A stretch of DNA of 64,000 bases from Astrocystis sublimbata (Eukaryota; Ascomycota; Sordariomycetes; Xylariales; Xylariaceae), in the NCBI GenBank assembly GCA_022453515.1, contig JAJNNY010000002.1, forward strand, positions 744,001 to 808,000, written 5' to 3'. Shown in pieces: positions 22,225-34,262 of this stretch; the stretch's first letter is position 1, and every line of letters begins with the position of its first letter. The notes below the pieces were generated by a model that worked only from the letters and a program-made list of their open reading frames with translations, searched no databases and was not told the origin of the DNA. The position numbers were made by a program, and so were the translations under genes.

Positions 22225-23313
22225 TTAGGGAGACTGTAGAACCGCGGCGTGGACAGTTGTCCCATCTGCACTGGGATGTGTAAGGGCTGTTAGGTTCTGT
22301 GGACCTGGCTTCAGATAACAATTCCCGGGCGCGTTCTCATTGACGGCCTTCGTACGATTAGTCCAAGCGGGGATGAAGCTGACGGCAGAGCACGTGAAAT
22401 TTGCGGAAGCGGAAATCTTCGGGAAGTTGCCAGGCGTATAAACCGAGTAAGAAGCGCAAGCCTAAAATCACCCAGAGTCAGCAACACTGATTATACCGTA
22501 TGATACGTCAAATACAACCCTCAACACCGCCATAAGATAATGAACTCGAGAAATGCTCACATCAATACAGTCGCCAAAAGTGCCGACAAACAGTGACTGG
22601 AGGGGAGGATTCGGCGCATCACTGTTGCAGTAGATCCCGTAGGTTTGCCTGGCATAGACTTTGCTCGCATCAGCTGACGTCCACCACAATGTCGCTTTGC
22701 ATATCAGACCTACAATCAGAAGTGTACCGACTTGCGGTAACGGAGTCTGCATTTGCCGAACACCCTAGATCTATTATAGGATGTGTGTCTGCACTACCTG
22801 TGCTGTTCGTGCTATTCGTGCCGTTTGTGTTGTTCCTACTATTGACGTAGGCCGCCAATCTCGACTCTGCATCCCTGGCTTTATTGGCCTGTACACCTGT
22901 TCCAACTGCTAAACCTATTACAGCGATCGTGAGGATCGACAGAAGTCCGAATAGTATTCGCGAATCCCCGCAAAGCCATCTTGACTTTTCGACTTTCTGA
23001 GGTGGTCTCGATGGTAAAATCTGCAGCGGTCCACCATCGGTTTGTTGGAAGTGATAGCTTTCAATTGGCTTGACCGTAGCAGCATACGAGCTCTTGGGTG
23101 TATCTATGAACGTGGGTGTGTTTTTGTTGAATTGGTGGAGTGAAATAGGTGTTGTCGAGGCAAAGTTCTCCGGTGTAGGTGCTGGATAATAGACCTCGGG
23201 TGCCTGCTGTTGAGGCGCCAGCTCGGGAGCGTCGTGCCACTTTTCTCCTTTAATTAGTAACCAAAGATGCTGCGGAAGCTCATGATGAAAAGTGAACGCA
23301 CATTATGCGCCAT
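22225..23313 (-). CDS. Cysteine-rich single-pass membrane protein, fungal family of unknown function
   Basis: Four exons, 23313-23302, 23239-22714, 22658-22561 and 22461-22225, give 290 residues. A Pro-rich cytosolic-type N-terminus (MAHNWHDAPELAPQQQ) is followed by a transmembrane helix at about 99-121, an Asn/Thr/Ser stalk with several N-glycosylation sites (140-152) and an extracellular domain with Cys164, 190, 210, 214, 236 and 260. The blocks IYCNSDAPNPPLQSLF, CIDACASYS, CSAVSFIPAWTN and NAPGNCYLKPGPQN form a pattern I associate with a widespread, uncharacterised Pezizomycotina surface-protein family. The exon order is firm from residue 5 on; the 12-base first exon and the AAAG acceptors at 23240 and 22659 are the least certain parts. 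A surface sensor or adhesion role is only a guess. Confidence 0.8.
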
Positions 23314-24990
23314 AGGTGGCTATTATGAGGTTAACGTGAGGGAATCCCTTCAGGAGTGCGTGTGTTGTATCATAGGATTTCGTCAAACTGTCTCCCTTTG
23401 CTGTGTTCGACATTAATATTGTGACAGCAGCATGATCGAGAAAGGAAATACAGAAGTCAGATCGTCTTAGTGAGAAAGGCTGGGATTGCCGACGGGCAAG
23501 TATAGGTATTCATATTTAATTCCTGCAATCTAGGACTTCGAGTGCAGGAGCTAGAATGGATAAGTCGTCCAATGGTACTTTGACTACATGCATACAGCCT
23601 GTTTGAGATGGACCAGGTGTAGCTGAATTGCAACCAGGTAAGTCAAGTAATTTGGGCCATCGTGTAATGTCACATCAGTCAGGTACCTAGGTAGTTAGTT
23701 ACCTGCTCGCCTGTGTGCTACAAGGCACCTTCTGTGCCAATTATCTAGGACATGGACCTGCTCCGGTTACACTACCTACTCACAGCCCACCACCACAATG
23801 AGCACCAGCAGGTACCGGTCAGTTATGAGGTCGTGATCTTGAGACATGATGCTAGGCTAGGTAGTATAGGAGGATGCGGCCTTCTGTTTCATGTTGGGTG
23901 TCAGATGCCAAGGCCGCGCTGCTGCCAGGCTCGCCAGTGTGCCAGGGTCTAGGTCGTTCCAAGATACAGCCAGCGAGGCCAGATCAACGATCTCAGCAGG
24001 TCTCAGGAGACCCACAAGGAGGCACAACTGAGGGGATTCGGGGGATGGGAAAGAGAACGAATCCATCCCAAGAAATCTTGTCTTGTCATGCCCTTTCGTT
24101 GTACAGAACATTTATATGTGGCAGTCAGAAGAATTTGCCACAGTTTGAACTCTAGACCGGGATTTCATCAGACAGGACTACGCCTAGTCGTAGGTATCTC
24201 GAGACGACTACATACCTAGGTAGTATGTCTTGTTAACCTCCCTACTCGCTTACCTACCTAGGTACTTAGGGGTAAAGGTAGGCAGTAGGAAGGGGATGCG
24301 CATGCCAGTTGCAGCCATACTAAATCACGGTGAAACAACATGAGTCCAGCCTTACAGAGCGCTGCCTTCGTGGCTGACCTGCCCCATGTCTTGCGCGTAG
24401 TTGTCTACCACATCTGTCACATAGGTTGTTATGTCCATCGAGCATTTACATGCCTGTTTTAGTGGTTACTTTACGACGACATGCGTTGTTCTCATTTGGT
24501 TGCCTGGCTTATTTCCGAGACATTGTCAGCTTCAATTATGCAGGAAAAAGATTTAGGTAGTCATGACCTCGGGACTGTCATCTCCAACCGGACGAGACCG
24601 GGGTGCCGTGTTGGTGTAGACTTCAGTCATCTGCGATCATGGGTAACGGTCTCGACGGTAACAATGATTCCGTACCGTACAATAGGAGGCGATCAGCAGC
24701 ATTAAAAACCATTGGCACTGTTTATTAATTGACCCACTTCATGTTCTTTCCGACGCTCGACGCGTTATGCCAAGGCGTTATGCTGTCCCCCATGCTAGCA
24801 TTTGGGAATTACATATATGTAGTTTGGCTAGAGAACCCGTCTCTTGGAATCGGAATTTACTCCGTCGAGACATAATTCTTAAGCTTTACGGCGAATCTGG
24901 TCTGTCGAACCAGCTTTTGGGTCTAACCTTTGCATAGCAATTTGCCAATCGCGTAGTTCGAAGCAGCTGGCAGATTTGGCTTTGGTCATT
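23314..24990. other. Divergent promoter region, no supported gene
   Basis: Between the membrane-protein gene and the bZIP gene. ACCTAGGT occurs at 23685, 24213 and 24256. Overlapping short frames at 23857-24155 on both strands have no motif. Confidence 0.55.
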
Positions 24991-26324
24991 ATGGACGACT
25001 CCGTTGCAGAGACGGGGTACGAGAAACCAAGGACCAGACAACGGATCCAGAAAAACCCACCACCACTCACTGCCCCCGATATTAATCAAGATGCTGCTGA
25101 GCGCAAGCGTGTTTTGAACGTTTTGGCGCAGCGCCGATATCGTAAGCACGCGGACCCCTTTTATATATCAAATATCTAATTGGCCTGTTTCTGTAGGTGA
25201 GCGCAAACGGCAAGAAAAAGGTCACCGCCGTAGGGCTGCAAGTACCACCGGTCCCCAGTCTACTGATCCTCAAGAACATGGGTCTGGGTCTCCCAAAGGG
25301 TTAGATCTTGCGGTATCTCAAACTTCTGTTGCGGAGGACGAATTCTCCCTGCCAACAAGCACCATTCTACCTCTAGCTGCGAATCTGGATTTCGAATCCG
25401 GGGAGCTTATACGCAGAGATTGGCTTACTGCCTCAGTCGTCACATCAGGAACCACTCCTCTTTCGGGACTAGAAGACTACTCTCCCGACCTTGAGACCCA
25501 GAGCTGGTCGACTGTGCAAAGTGGTGCATCAGTGGTGCAAGAGGATGTTGCCGCGTTTCTTCCCCAGGCTTTGGACCCGAGCGGTATTTTCAGCTCTTCG
25601 TCGACCAGCCCGTCAAGATTGACTGATTATGAGGCTTCACATGTCTCATTTCCCGATTCATATTACCTCCCAGTAAACGAGCTGGCCCTTTTGAAAGCCT
25701 TCTTTCGTATTGCCATGCGTTTGCGATGTAACATGGGAACACTGTGGGAGCTTGACGCTAATTCGCCCTTTAACGATGGAACACACTTGACTCCAACGAC
25801 TCCAACCCTACCTGAGCCGTGGAGACCAACATTGACCCAGTCGAACATACCGCACCACCCTCTTATTGACCTGTTACCATGGCCTAGTGTTCGAGATCGC
25901 GTCATCTTGATTTTTAGCGTGCCAGATGATGCTCGTCCACCAGTTGCTGCCGGCCCTTGTGAGTACTTACAGGACGTTCGATTTTACTCCCCCACCAAGT
26001 CGGCCGTCAAACCCCTTTGCAAAGGCTTGCGTCATACAACGTGTCTCTAGACTCCTGGGGCATCCACAAATTGCTTGAGGAAAAACATAGCTAATTGATA
26101 TCAAAGTGGGAATCGCACAGCTGGCCTACGATATCGAGGACACCGCAGAAGGCGTCAGAATATGGGGCGATGACCCATGTGAGCCTACATCTTGGGAAGT
26201 CGGGCAGGTGCTCTTCGAGCGATGGTGGTTCATTTTCGACAGAGAAATTGTCAGCCAGAGTAATTACTGGCGAAAACTACGTGGCGCAAACCAATTGGCA
26301 GCTCGTGGTGAAGCCCGTTCATAG
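24991..26324 (+). CDS. bZIP-like protein with DUF3425 domain
   Basis: Three exons, 24991-25141, 25197-25958 and 26107-26324, give 376 residues. Splicing creates the basic region ERKRVLNVLAQRRYRERKRQ (about residues 36-55), matching fungal bZIP basic regions, but no clear leucine zipper follows. The C-terminal half is the DUF3425 domain: LPVNELALLKAFFRIAMRL, IDLLPWPSVRDRVI, VPDDARPP, GVRIWGDDP and SWEVGQVLFERWWFIFDRE. Such proteins are common in Sordariomycetes; the role of this one is not established. The second intron (25959-26106) ends in CAAAG, which is the only choice that keeps the frame. Probably a nuclear DNA-binding regulator; dimerisation mode unclear. Confidence 0.86.
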
Positions 26325-29300
26325 TGCTTTTGGTCAAACTGAGCTTCATCTCTTATTCGAGGAGAACCGTCTCGGAAGAAGAGTTCTCAAGATAGATCTT
26401 GCTAACGACGGGATTGTCCGTCAGCCTTGCGGCCACAAGGTACACTTTTATTCTAACCTGAACATTCGAGCCAAGATTCCGCAGAGAAGCAAAATAGGAC
26501 TATCACCACTCCATATTCCGCAACCTTCAATCTACCCCAAATTCAATGCGACGTTTTGCTATTTGCACCTCCACACCATAAACAGCAGCACAGCTGAGGA
26601 GAAACGCTGCCTAGCTCACGAACAAGGCTTGATATGGTCAATTGGGCCCTCACTGACGTCACGAGCTAATACTCAGTTTGTATGCAGTTTGCACTCCGAA
26701 GAAGCTACGTCACGCGTATATTATGCTGAATGAAAGTGTTTTCTCGTAGAAGAAATGTGTTGCTGGGACACAAGTTAATACCGGTGCCCATTGGTGATAC
26801 GAGTCCGAACAACTCCCCTTGATGCACTAAAGATTACATTGCGAGACTTAGCCTTGCCCATCACCATTCGTCGAAGCTTTATGACCTGAAAACTCAAGAT
26901 ACGCTCAGCTTGCCCTGTGTTATATGACGATCTGAACACTCGTTCAATACACTTTTCTGGTCTAAAGATAGGAGGTTATTCGTTCTACGGTCTCGAAAAT
27001 TTTACGAAGCAGACTCAATCTCGGGGCACGATAATTCAGCGACGAGATAAAATTGGTCATGCCTAAGAATTTCTCAAACCCGACACTCCGGCCTGCGATT
27101 ATTTGTGAGTGTCTCATAGGGGGGTTTTGAAATTAGTTTGCTTCCCGTGCGCCGCCTGGGCGATTACACACATAATACACACGAGAAGCACCGGAACATT
27201 ATTCGAAAAGGGGAGACGAAGGATGAACCGGTCGATTCATGACCAGTTGGGGCTATAGACTTTATTCCAAAACGGCACTCCTGGCTTCAGTTCTACTGTT
27301 CTCTGTTCCTGTGGAAAGTGAACTGTGGGGGTAGAGACTCTGGGTATCTGGGTAGCCAAGAATATCGACGCAAAATAAATGAGAAGCGGTGGTTTATGAA
27401 GTCACCGAAATGTATGATGGAGATTCGAATACTACTCCTTGGCCTAAATTTCCTGTTGTATTGAAGCTTTCAGAGAAGAGAGACCGAATTTAGAGATGAA
27501 AGACAGATGAAAACAAAAAGACCTTTCTCTCAACAGATCTCAATTTAAGGAGATTGCGAAGTCCGCATGTTGTTAAAGGGGCCAGGATGCAAGCATTGAG
27601 TGGAAGCTAGAATCATCATTGCCGTAAATAAATGACCAACTTTTAGGAGGCCGGAGTACTTTTTGTAGCTATATGGTGTTTATTCATGTTTGTGAGTTTA
27701 GGATGGTTCCTAGCTACTTGTAGCTAGGAGTCATGCAAGCATGTCAAAGGTATGATCTGACCCGATTAGCATTTGCTTCCTTTCGCCTAGAGGTTCTAAC
27801 CGCAGGGCAATGGAACACCCAACAACGGCTTGCGTTTCTGGAACTACATAGTATGAAACATGTGTATTTGTTTCATACTTGACGGCGGCGCAGTTTGCGG
27901 TTTGGTAAGCATAACAACTGATCAGTCCGCAAGATTATTCCGAACTCGCGGCATTGTGGTCTTAAGAGTCGGGATTGGGATCTGTAGATGGTCTCGACCC
28001 GTGTAGGCCTATGCTCCTTCTTTGGTGATATGCGTATGCGCGGATATGTACAGTCTCGGGATTCATGGATGCACGTTAGGTCCTGGGGTAGGAGGGGGGA
28101 GTCTCTGCTGTAAGCGCCGTTGAGGAATGCCAGTAAGCAGAGGGAGTCAGTAAATGCCTACACGTATGCATGCGCATACCCCGGGCACCGCCAGACCGAG
28201 TCGGCCAGCGCCAGATTTCCACACCGCAAATATCCTACCTACTATGTAAGCTAGGTGGCTACCTAGTTAGAAACACTTACAGCCAAAACAGCCTGTCTGT
28301 TATCGTGAGATGCTGTCAAGTGGTAATACCCTCGTGTCTACCATTCGCTCTGCGAGCAGGTTGTATGTAGATGGCGTTATGCAACGACACAGTTTAGTAG
28401 GTACCTACCTAGGTATTTGGAGAGAGACCTGATGCGGCACGAACTGCATACAGGCATACTGACAGGATGATCCTTTCACAGCACCTTTGGTTGGGGGAAT
28501 GCTGGTGATTACTGCAATGGAGTTCAAGGTTGCAGATGGACGTCAGGTCGGCCAATCGGTGTAAGCCGGCCGGCCCCCCTGTCTGCTGATGCCATTTGCC
28601 TGCCTGCTCGCCTCCCGTTAGAACCCATCAGCAGTAAGACAGGAGGTATCCACTGGCGGACAGGTAGGGGTCTTCTAAGGGGCCTTCCTTCCTGCTGCAG
28701 GCCGACTGCATGCGTTGCTCGAATTGCTTCTCACGGGCAGCTCCAGGGTACCTAGGTACCCTGACCGGCCAACGGCGTACTCGTACTGCGTCATGTCCGC
28801 TGAATGGAGGGGTACTGAGGGGTCGCGCCATATGCCCTCGCCTACTCGTAAGGAGCGCTATATTGAACAGCACCTTAAGTACCTAGGTAGGTAGGTACCT
28901 ATCCTCGCTACCTGATATCTACCACAGCAGTATATCAGTATTTACAAGTACATAGGGCAGGCATATGGTCTAGATTCTTGGTCCAATTGGCAAAAGGGAA
29001 CATAACTCTGCCAATTCTTGGTCTTGATTCGATGACTTCCTTAGGTAGGTAGGTTCCAAGGTTGTCTACAATCGTAAGTGCCTACAGGCAGCACAGTACC
29101 TTTCGTGGGCACTTACTGCAGGTCCGATATCACGCTAGTACGGAAACGGCTTACCGGGCAAGGGCCATGCGCGGACTCGGCGGAACTGCACTGTACTAAG
29201 ATGACCGCTAAACTGGCTCGGACTGGGAGAACCTTCTTTGAAATTTGGGAATTTTTTTTTCACTGTACAATACCTAATGTAGGTGGTTGCGGGCAGTCGC

Positions 29301-30049
29301 CAGTGTGCTGACAGCGTACATGGCGCAAGCCAATGATGGTAGCTCCTTGGTCGGACTTACGGGTGCCGCCCGCTGCACGTGCTGCTACCGCTTCTTCCTC
29401 TTTCTCTTCTTCCCTCCATGTCGCCCTCCACGAGGCAACCTTGGTGGAAGTGTACCTGATGCGACTAAAGGCAGCTACTGCAGCATGTATGGAGGAGTGA
29501 CAGCTTGAAGTTTCTAACTTTCTCCGACTCGCTCTACACCTCCTCGCTTCCTCGCTTCCTCACCTACTTTTCTGCTGACCCGTCCACTCGGCGCTCAGTC
29601 GATCGCGCCTTTCCAACCTCAGACGGTCTCTTATGTATATCTTACAATCCTAGCGTTTCTGGTGTGCTCGTGCTCGTCTTCGTGCTGTTCTTATTGTTGA
29701 GTGAAGTAGGAGCAGACGCCTCCACTACCTTCCCAGAAGGCGTGTTTGCGGCCTCGTACTTAAGGTTTCCTCATGCGCAAAACTGCTTGGTGAGACTCTC
29801 CCCCCTCCTCTCCTCAGGATGCTGGATACTTGTCGCGAATCTCGCTCTATCCTAGGCCCTGGCACACCTACGCAGAGCCAGACCGTGCTACCTCGCTGCA
29901 GTTACATCCAACCTACATATAACATGATGTATCTATCAAAGAGCCGTCTCGCTGACCGATGTATCAGATCGATCACTTCTCGCAACGCCTTGACCTTTTA
30001 CAGAATCTTCACCCCTCCGCTTCGACCGCATCTCGATACCCACCGCAAA
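26325..30049. other. 3.7-kb gene-free span
   Basis: I find no supportable gene. An open frame at 26095-26733 starts inside the bZIP gene in another frame and carries no motif. ACCTAGGT occurs at 28407, 28750 and 28881. From about 29385 the sequence is pyrimidine-rich (CTTCTTCCTC) and is probably promoter and 5' leader of the reductase gene; frames in it may be upstream ORFs. Confidence 0.55.
28744..28763. repeat. 20-bp perfect palindrome
   Basis: CAGGGTACCTAGGTACCCTG is self-complementary and contains the recurrent ACCTAGGT core. It lies in gene-free sequence, more than 1 kb from any gene. Confidence 0.6.
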
Positions 30050-31964
30050 ATGCATATTAGAGACATGGTGACAGAGGCCGAAAGGACCGAGAAACCCTCC
30101 TTTTCTTTCGAGTACTTCCCGCCCAAGACCGCCCAGGGCGTTCAGAACCTTTACGATCGAATGGAGCGCATGTCCGATTTCGGCCCCAAATTCGTCGACA
30201 TCACCTGGGGAGCTGGCGGGCGAATTGCTGAGCTTACGTGTGACATGGTGCTACAGGCGCAAACGTTCCTTGGCCTTGAGACCTGCATGCACCTGACTTG
30301 CACCGACATGGGCGAGGACAAGGTCAACGATGCTCTGGAGAGGGCGTACAAGGCTGGCTGTACCAATATCCTAGCGCTTCGGGGCGACCCACCGAGAGAG
30401 AAGGAGAAGTGGGAGGCTACTGACGGCGGCTTTCAGTACGCTCGAGACTTGGTAGCTCATATCCGGAACAAATACGGAAATCACTTTGACATAGGTGTTG
30501 CCGGCTATCCCGAGGGTTGCGACGACAATAAGGACGAGGATTCTCTTCTCGACCACCTGAAGGAGAAGATTGATTTGGGTGGCACCTTCATTGTCACACA
30601 GATGTTCTACGATGCCGACAATTTTGTTCGATGGGTTGGAAGGGTACGTGAGAAGGGCATCCTTGTTCCCATCATCCCGGGAATTATGCCCATTGCGACA
30701 TATGCCAGTTTCCTCCGACGCGCAAACCACATGAACTGCAAAGTTCCGGAAAAATGGATGGCTGCCCTAGAGCCCATCAAGAACGATGATGCGGCTGTTA
30801 GGGAAACTGGGAAGGTCCTCGTAGCAGAGCTGTGCCGCCAAATCATGGCTGCCGGTATTGTCCATCTCCACTTCTACACCATGAACTTAGCACAAGCTAC
30901 CCGCATGGTTTTGGAGGAGTTGGAGTGGTTGCCATCTTCACAGCGCCCCCGGCAACAACCTCTTCCTTGGAAACAGTCACTTGGTTTTGGTCGCCGCGAA
31001 GAGGACGTTCGCCCCATATTCTGGAGGAATCGCAATAAGTCTTACATCTCCAGGACACAAGATTGGGATGAATTTCCTAACGGGAGATGGGGAGACTCTC
31101 GCTCACCTGCGTTCGGTGAACTCGATGCGTATGGTATCGGTCTTACGGGATCGAATGAGTCCAACCGGAAGAAATGGGGCGAACCTCAGTCTGTTCGCGA
31201 CATTGCCACCCTCTTCATCCGATACCTTGAGAAAGATTTAGATGCCCTGCCATGGAGCGAGGCACCGCTTGCAGGTGAGGCCGTATCGATCAAGGACGAC
31301 CTTATTAATCTGAACAAGCGTGGATTCATCACTATCAACTCACAGCCTGCTATCAACGGGGCCAAGTCAACTGACCCGATCTATGGGTGGGGACCCGCAA
31401 ACGGCTATGTATATCAGAAGGCTTATCTGGAGCTCTTCTTACACCCCGAACTATACGGTGAGGTAATCCGCCGAATCGAGGACCGGGATACACTTTCCTA
31501 TTACGCGGTCAATCAGGCGGGAACTTTCACAACGAATGCGCCTTCGGAAGGACCAAACGCGGTCACTTGGGGTGTTTTCCCAGGCAAGGAGATTGTCCAG
31601 CCTACCATTGTAGAGAGCGTGAGTTTTCTTGCGTGGAAGGACGAAGCATACAGGCTGGGAAACGACTGGGCGCGTTGCCATGAGGCGAGCAGCCCCAGCC
31701 GTGCCCTAATCGAGGGTATGATGAACAATTGGTACTTGATCAACATTGGTATGTGAAATCACGCTGTCATGCACTCCATGGGATGTTTCTAACATGATTC
31801 CAGTGAACAACGATTTCCATGACACGAAGGCGGTGTTCGACTTGTTTGAGGGGCTAGAAGTTCAGCAAATAGACACCCCGGTGTCCAATTCGATCTCAAA
31901 CGCCAATGGGAACAATATTGCTAACGGCCTCACGGATTCAACAGGGGTTGTGGCATCAAATTGA
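30050..31964 (+). CDS. MET13: Methylenetetrahydrofolate reductase (Met13 type)
   Basis: Two exons, 30050-31748 and 31804-31964 (donor GTATGT, branch CTAAC, acceptor CCAG), give 619 residues. It reduces 5,10-methylene-THF to 5-methyl-THF for methionine synthesis. FSFEYFPPKTAQGVQNLYDR opens the FAD-binding barrel; CMHLTCTDM, ILALRGDPPR, GVAGYPEG, TQMFYDADNF and IPGIMPI follow, and the C-terminal regulatory domain has DEFPNGRWGDSRSPAFG, ITINSQPA and WGPANGYVYQKAYLE, all very close to yeast Met13. The start at 30050 gives the standard MHIRDMVTEAE N-terminus. The frame stays open for 77 codons upstream with in-frame ATGs at 29819, 29924 and 29927, allowing a longer form with a basic leader. The last 30 residues are Asn-rich and poorly conserved. 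Confidence 0.95.
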
Positions 31965-32920
31965 AGTTCAATAACGATTAAATGATTTGGCGCATTTTGG
32001 GTAAACATTTTCAACAAGCATGGTCTGGCGAATATGGCCACAAGGGGTTTAACTGATTCAACAAGCATGGACTAGAGGCGTTTGGTTATTTTCAACAATA
32101 TTTTCCGGGACAGCAGGCTCATCAACTGGCTGGAAACAAGGCCCTCGAGGCCTAGAGCGACAGGTAAAGGCTGCATCTATATCTCAGCGATACCCCGGGA
32201 CTTGATTTGCGAGGAGTGGGTTTGCCCACGAAGTAGGTAGGCCAAAAGGTGGTGGAGCAACAGACCTCAACCGTCTGTATTGCAAATAAGCATTGAATAA
32301 ACTCGACTGTTGGGCACTCGTCTGCCTTCCTGCAGTCGGTTGAGCAGTGTGTTTTGGTTTTGTTCTTGTCAAACTACACAATTAATTGAACACAATAACA
32401 GTTCTGCGGTACTTGCATGCTGCAGTACACACCCAGTCACAACAGTTTTGTCTTGCCCGAGGAAAATCTGTAATTTAAGCTGAGTGACTGCCAATCAACA
32501 GTCTGTTCGATCCATACAGAACGTGATGTAAGACGGTAGTTTAGTCGATTGCGGCTGATGCGGTGGACATGCCTGGGAGCCACCTGTAACCGAGGATCTC
32601 CCGCCCTTGGCCCTTTGCCTGAAGTGGAGGGATGGATGTACCTCAAACTACATCATCACTAGAATCGAGGCGAGGGACTTGTGTCGCCGAAACTGCGTAC
32701 ATCTCAATTGTGATATATCATCTGTTACGGATTCTTACCGTCTCTTTTATTCTCCGATAGACTTTGAGACATTGCTGCCTAGAATACCTGCCCACCCTTG
32801 TTGTCACCCATTGACTTGCTATCCCTCGCCAGTACTCCCATCAACTTACATACCTAGGTCTAGGTACCCATCGTTGCCACGCACCATCTTGTGGTCTGTC
32901 GTCTCATTCGAATATCCCGT
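31965..32920. other. Intergenic, no supported gene
   Basis: Between the reductase and the molybdopterin-binding gene, same strand. Two copies of TTCAACAAGCATGG (32010 and 32057) lie just past the reductase stop. ACCTAGGT occurs at 32852, about 70 bp before the next start codon. Confidence 0.55.
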
Positions 32921-34262
32921 ATGAATACCCGAATCACACAGCTTGCGCGCCAGCTTGCAAGATCTCGACCCAATCTCGGCAACCTTGGGCTTCCATCAAG
33001 AATCATGGCTACCGCTCCAGCTTCGACAGGTGGGAGGGATGCTCGCACAATCCATACAGCTGCTTGCTTGATCATCGGTGACGAAGTCCTCGGTGGCAAG
33101 GTCGGTCTTGTTTCCTGCCATTATATTCGCTGCATGACTGACTAAATGCTGCCCGTAGACAGTCGATGTAAGGTAACGAGCCGCATGTATCTAAGTGTTG
33201 GTATTAACGCCAGAGCCATAGACAAACTCGGCCTTCATGGCTAAATGGTGCTTTTCACTTGGCATGGTAAGACGCCACAGGTTTACACATGTGTTTCGAA
33301 TCTCGCAGAAGCCGAGCTCTTCTCTGACCCACCATTCCCTATACAGAACCTGAAAAGGGTCGAGACAATTGAAGATGATGAGGCCGAAATCGTCGAAGCA
33401 GTGCAGAGAATGAGCAATCGATACGATTTTGTGGTCACCAGGTGCGATTGCGTCCCCGTGTGCCCTGACAAGCGGGATAGTCAGCTAATGCATAAACTTG
33501 CAGCGGGGGCATAGGTCCGACGTGAGTAGATCACAGACCTGTCTGAAACCATCATCTCTACGCACACTCACCACAGATTAGGCATGACGATATTACCTAC
33601 CAGTCCATAGCCAAGGCGTTCGGACTGCCGCTGAAACTCCATGCAGAGGCGTATGAGCGGATGAAGAAGCTTAGCAAGCCGAACAAGTTGCAGCCCAACT
33701 TCAGCTGGGACGTCGAATCGCCGGCCAAGACGGCGCGACTGCGCATGGTCGAGCTGCCGATTGATGAATCGCTTGACTTAGACAAGCAGGTTTTATTTCC
33801 CCGTGATGACTTGTGGGTGCCTGTGTCTGTCGTGCATGGGAACGTCCACATCCTTCCTGGCGTCCCGAGATTATGTAGGTTGCGTCCCGCTAATGATCCT
33901 CATGGGCCGCACTAATTCACGGACAATGCCTAGTCGAGAGTTTACTGGAGGGCATCAAACCCTTTATCGTTGATCGACTTGTGGACCCCGAGGGCAAAGG
34001 AATATGCCGAATTATCATCTCGACACCTCTGCCCGAGAGTGTGGTTGCCGGTTATTTGACTGAACTTGCCACCAAGGTGGCCTCGAAAGGAGTCAAAGTT
34101 GGCAGTTACCCTCGCTGGAAGAAGAATAATTCTGTCACCCTCGTTGGTCGCGACAGGGACTATTTAGAAAGCTTGGTGCCAGAGGTAGTCGCCAATGTTC
34201 AGGGAAAGCGGGTTGCTGTTGAAGGCGAGGATGATGACTCCTCCCAGCAGCAGTCTACCTAG
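32921..34262 (+). CDS. Molybdopterin-binding (MoCF_biosynth) domain protein, FLAD1-like
   Basis: Seven exons: 32921-33100, 33159-33167 (9 nt), 33222-33266, 33347-33441, 33504-33521 (18 nt), 33582-33874 and 33934-34262, giving 322 residues. Splicing yields HTAACLIIGDEVLGGKTVD, then TNSAFMAKWCFSLGM, VETIEDDEAEI, and the hallmark FVVTSGGIGPTHDDIT of the MPT-binding fold, followed by VHGNVHILPGVPRLFESLLE. The domain is shared with CinA, MogA and the N-terminal half of animal FAD synthase (FLAD1), where it hydrolyses FAD. No PAPS-reductase-like FAD synthase half is present, as expected for a stand-alone fungal protein. The first 28 residues are Arg-rich and could target mitochondria; the ATG at 33005 would omit them. 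The exact substrate is unknown. Confidence 0.87.

Noticed and set aside
26095..26733. 212-codon frame overlapping the end of the bZIP gene
   Set aside because: The first third is an alternate frame of the DUF3425 exon, and the rest has no recognisable pattern or splice partner.
29505..29855. 116-codon frame before MTHFR as a separate small gene
   Set aside because: It lies in pyrimidine-rich leader sequence and overlaps the reductase frame; at most an upstream ORF.
32010..32070. Two copies of TTCAACAAGCATGG after MTHFR
   Set aside because: Only a 14-base direct repeat 33 bases apart; too little to call an attachment site or mobile-element footprint.
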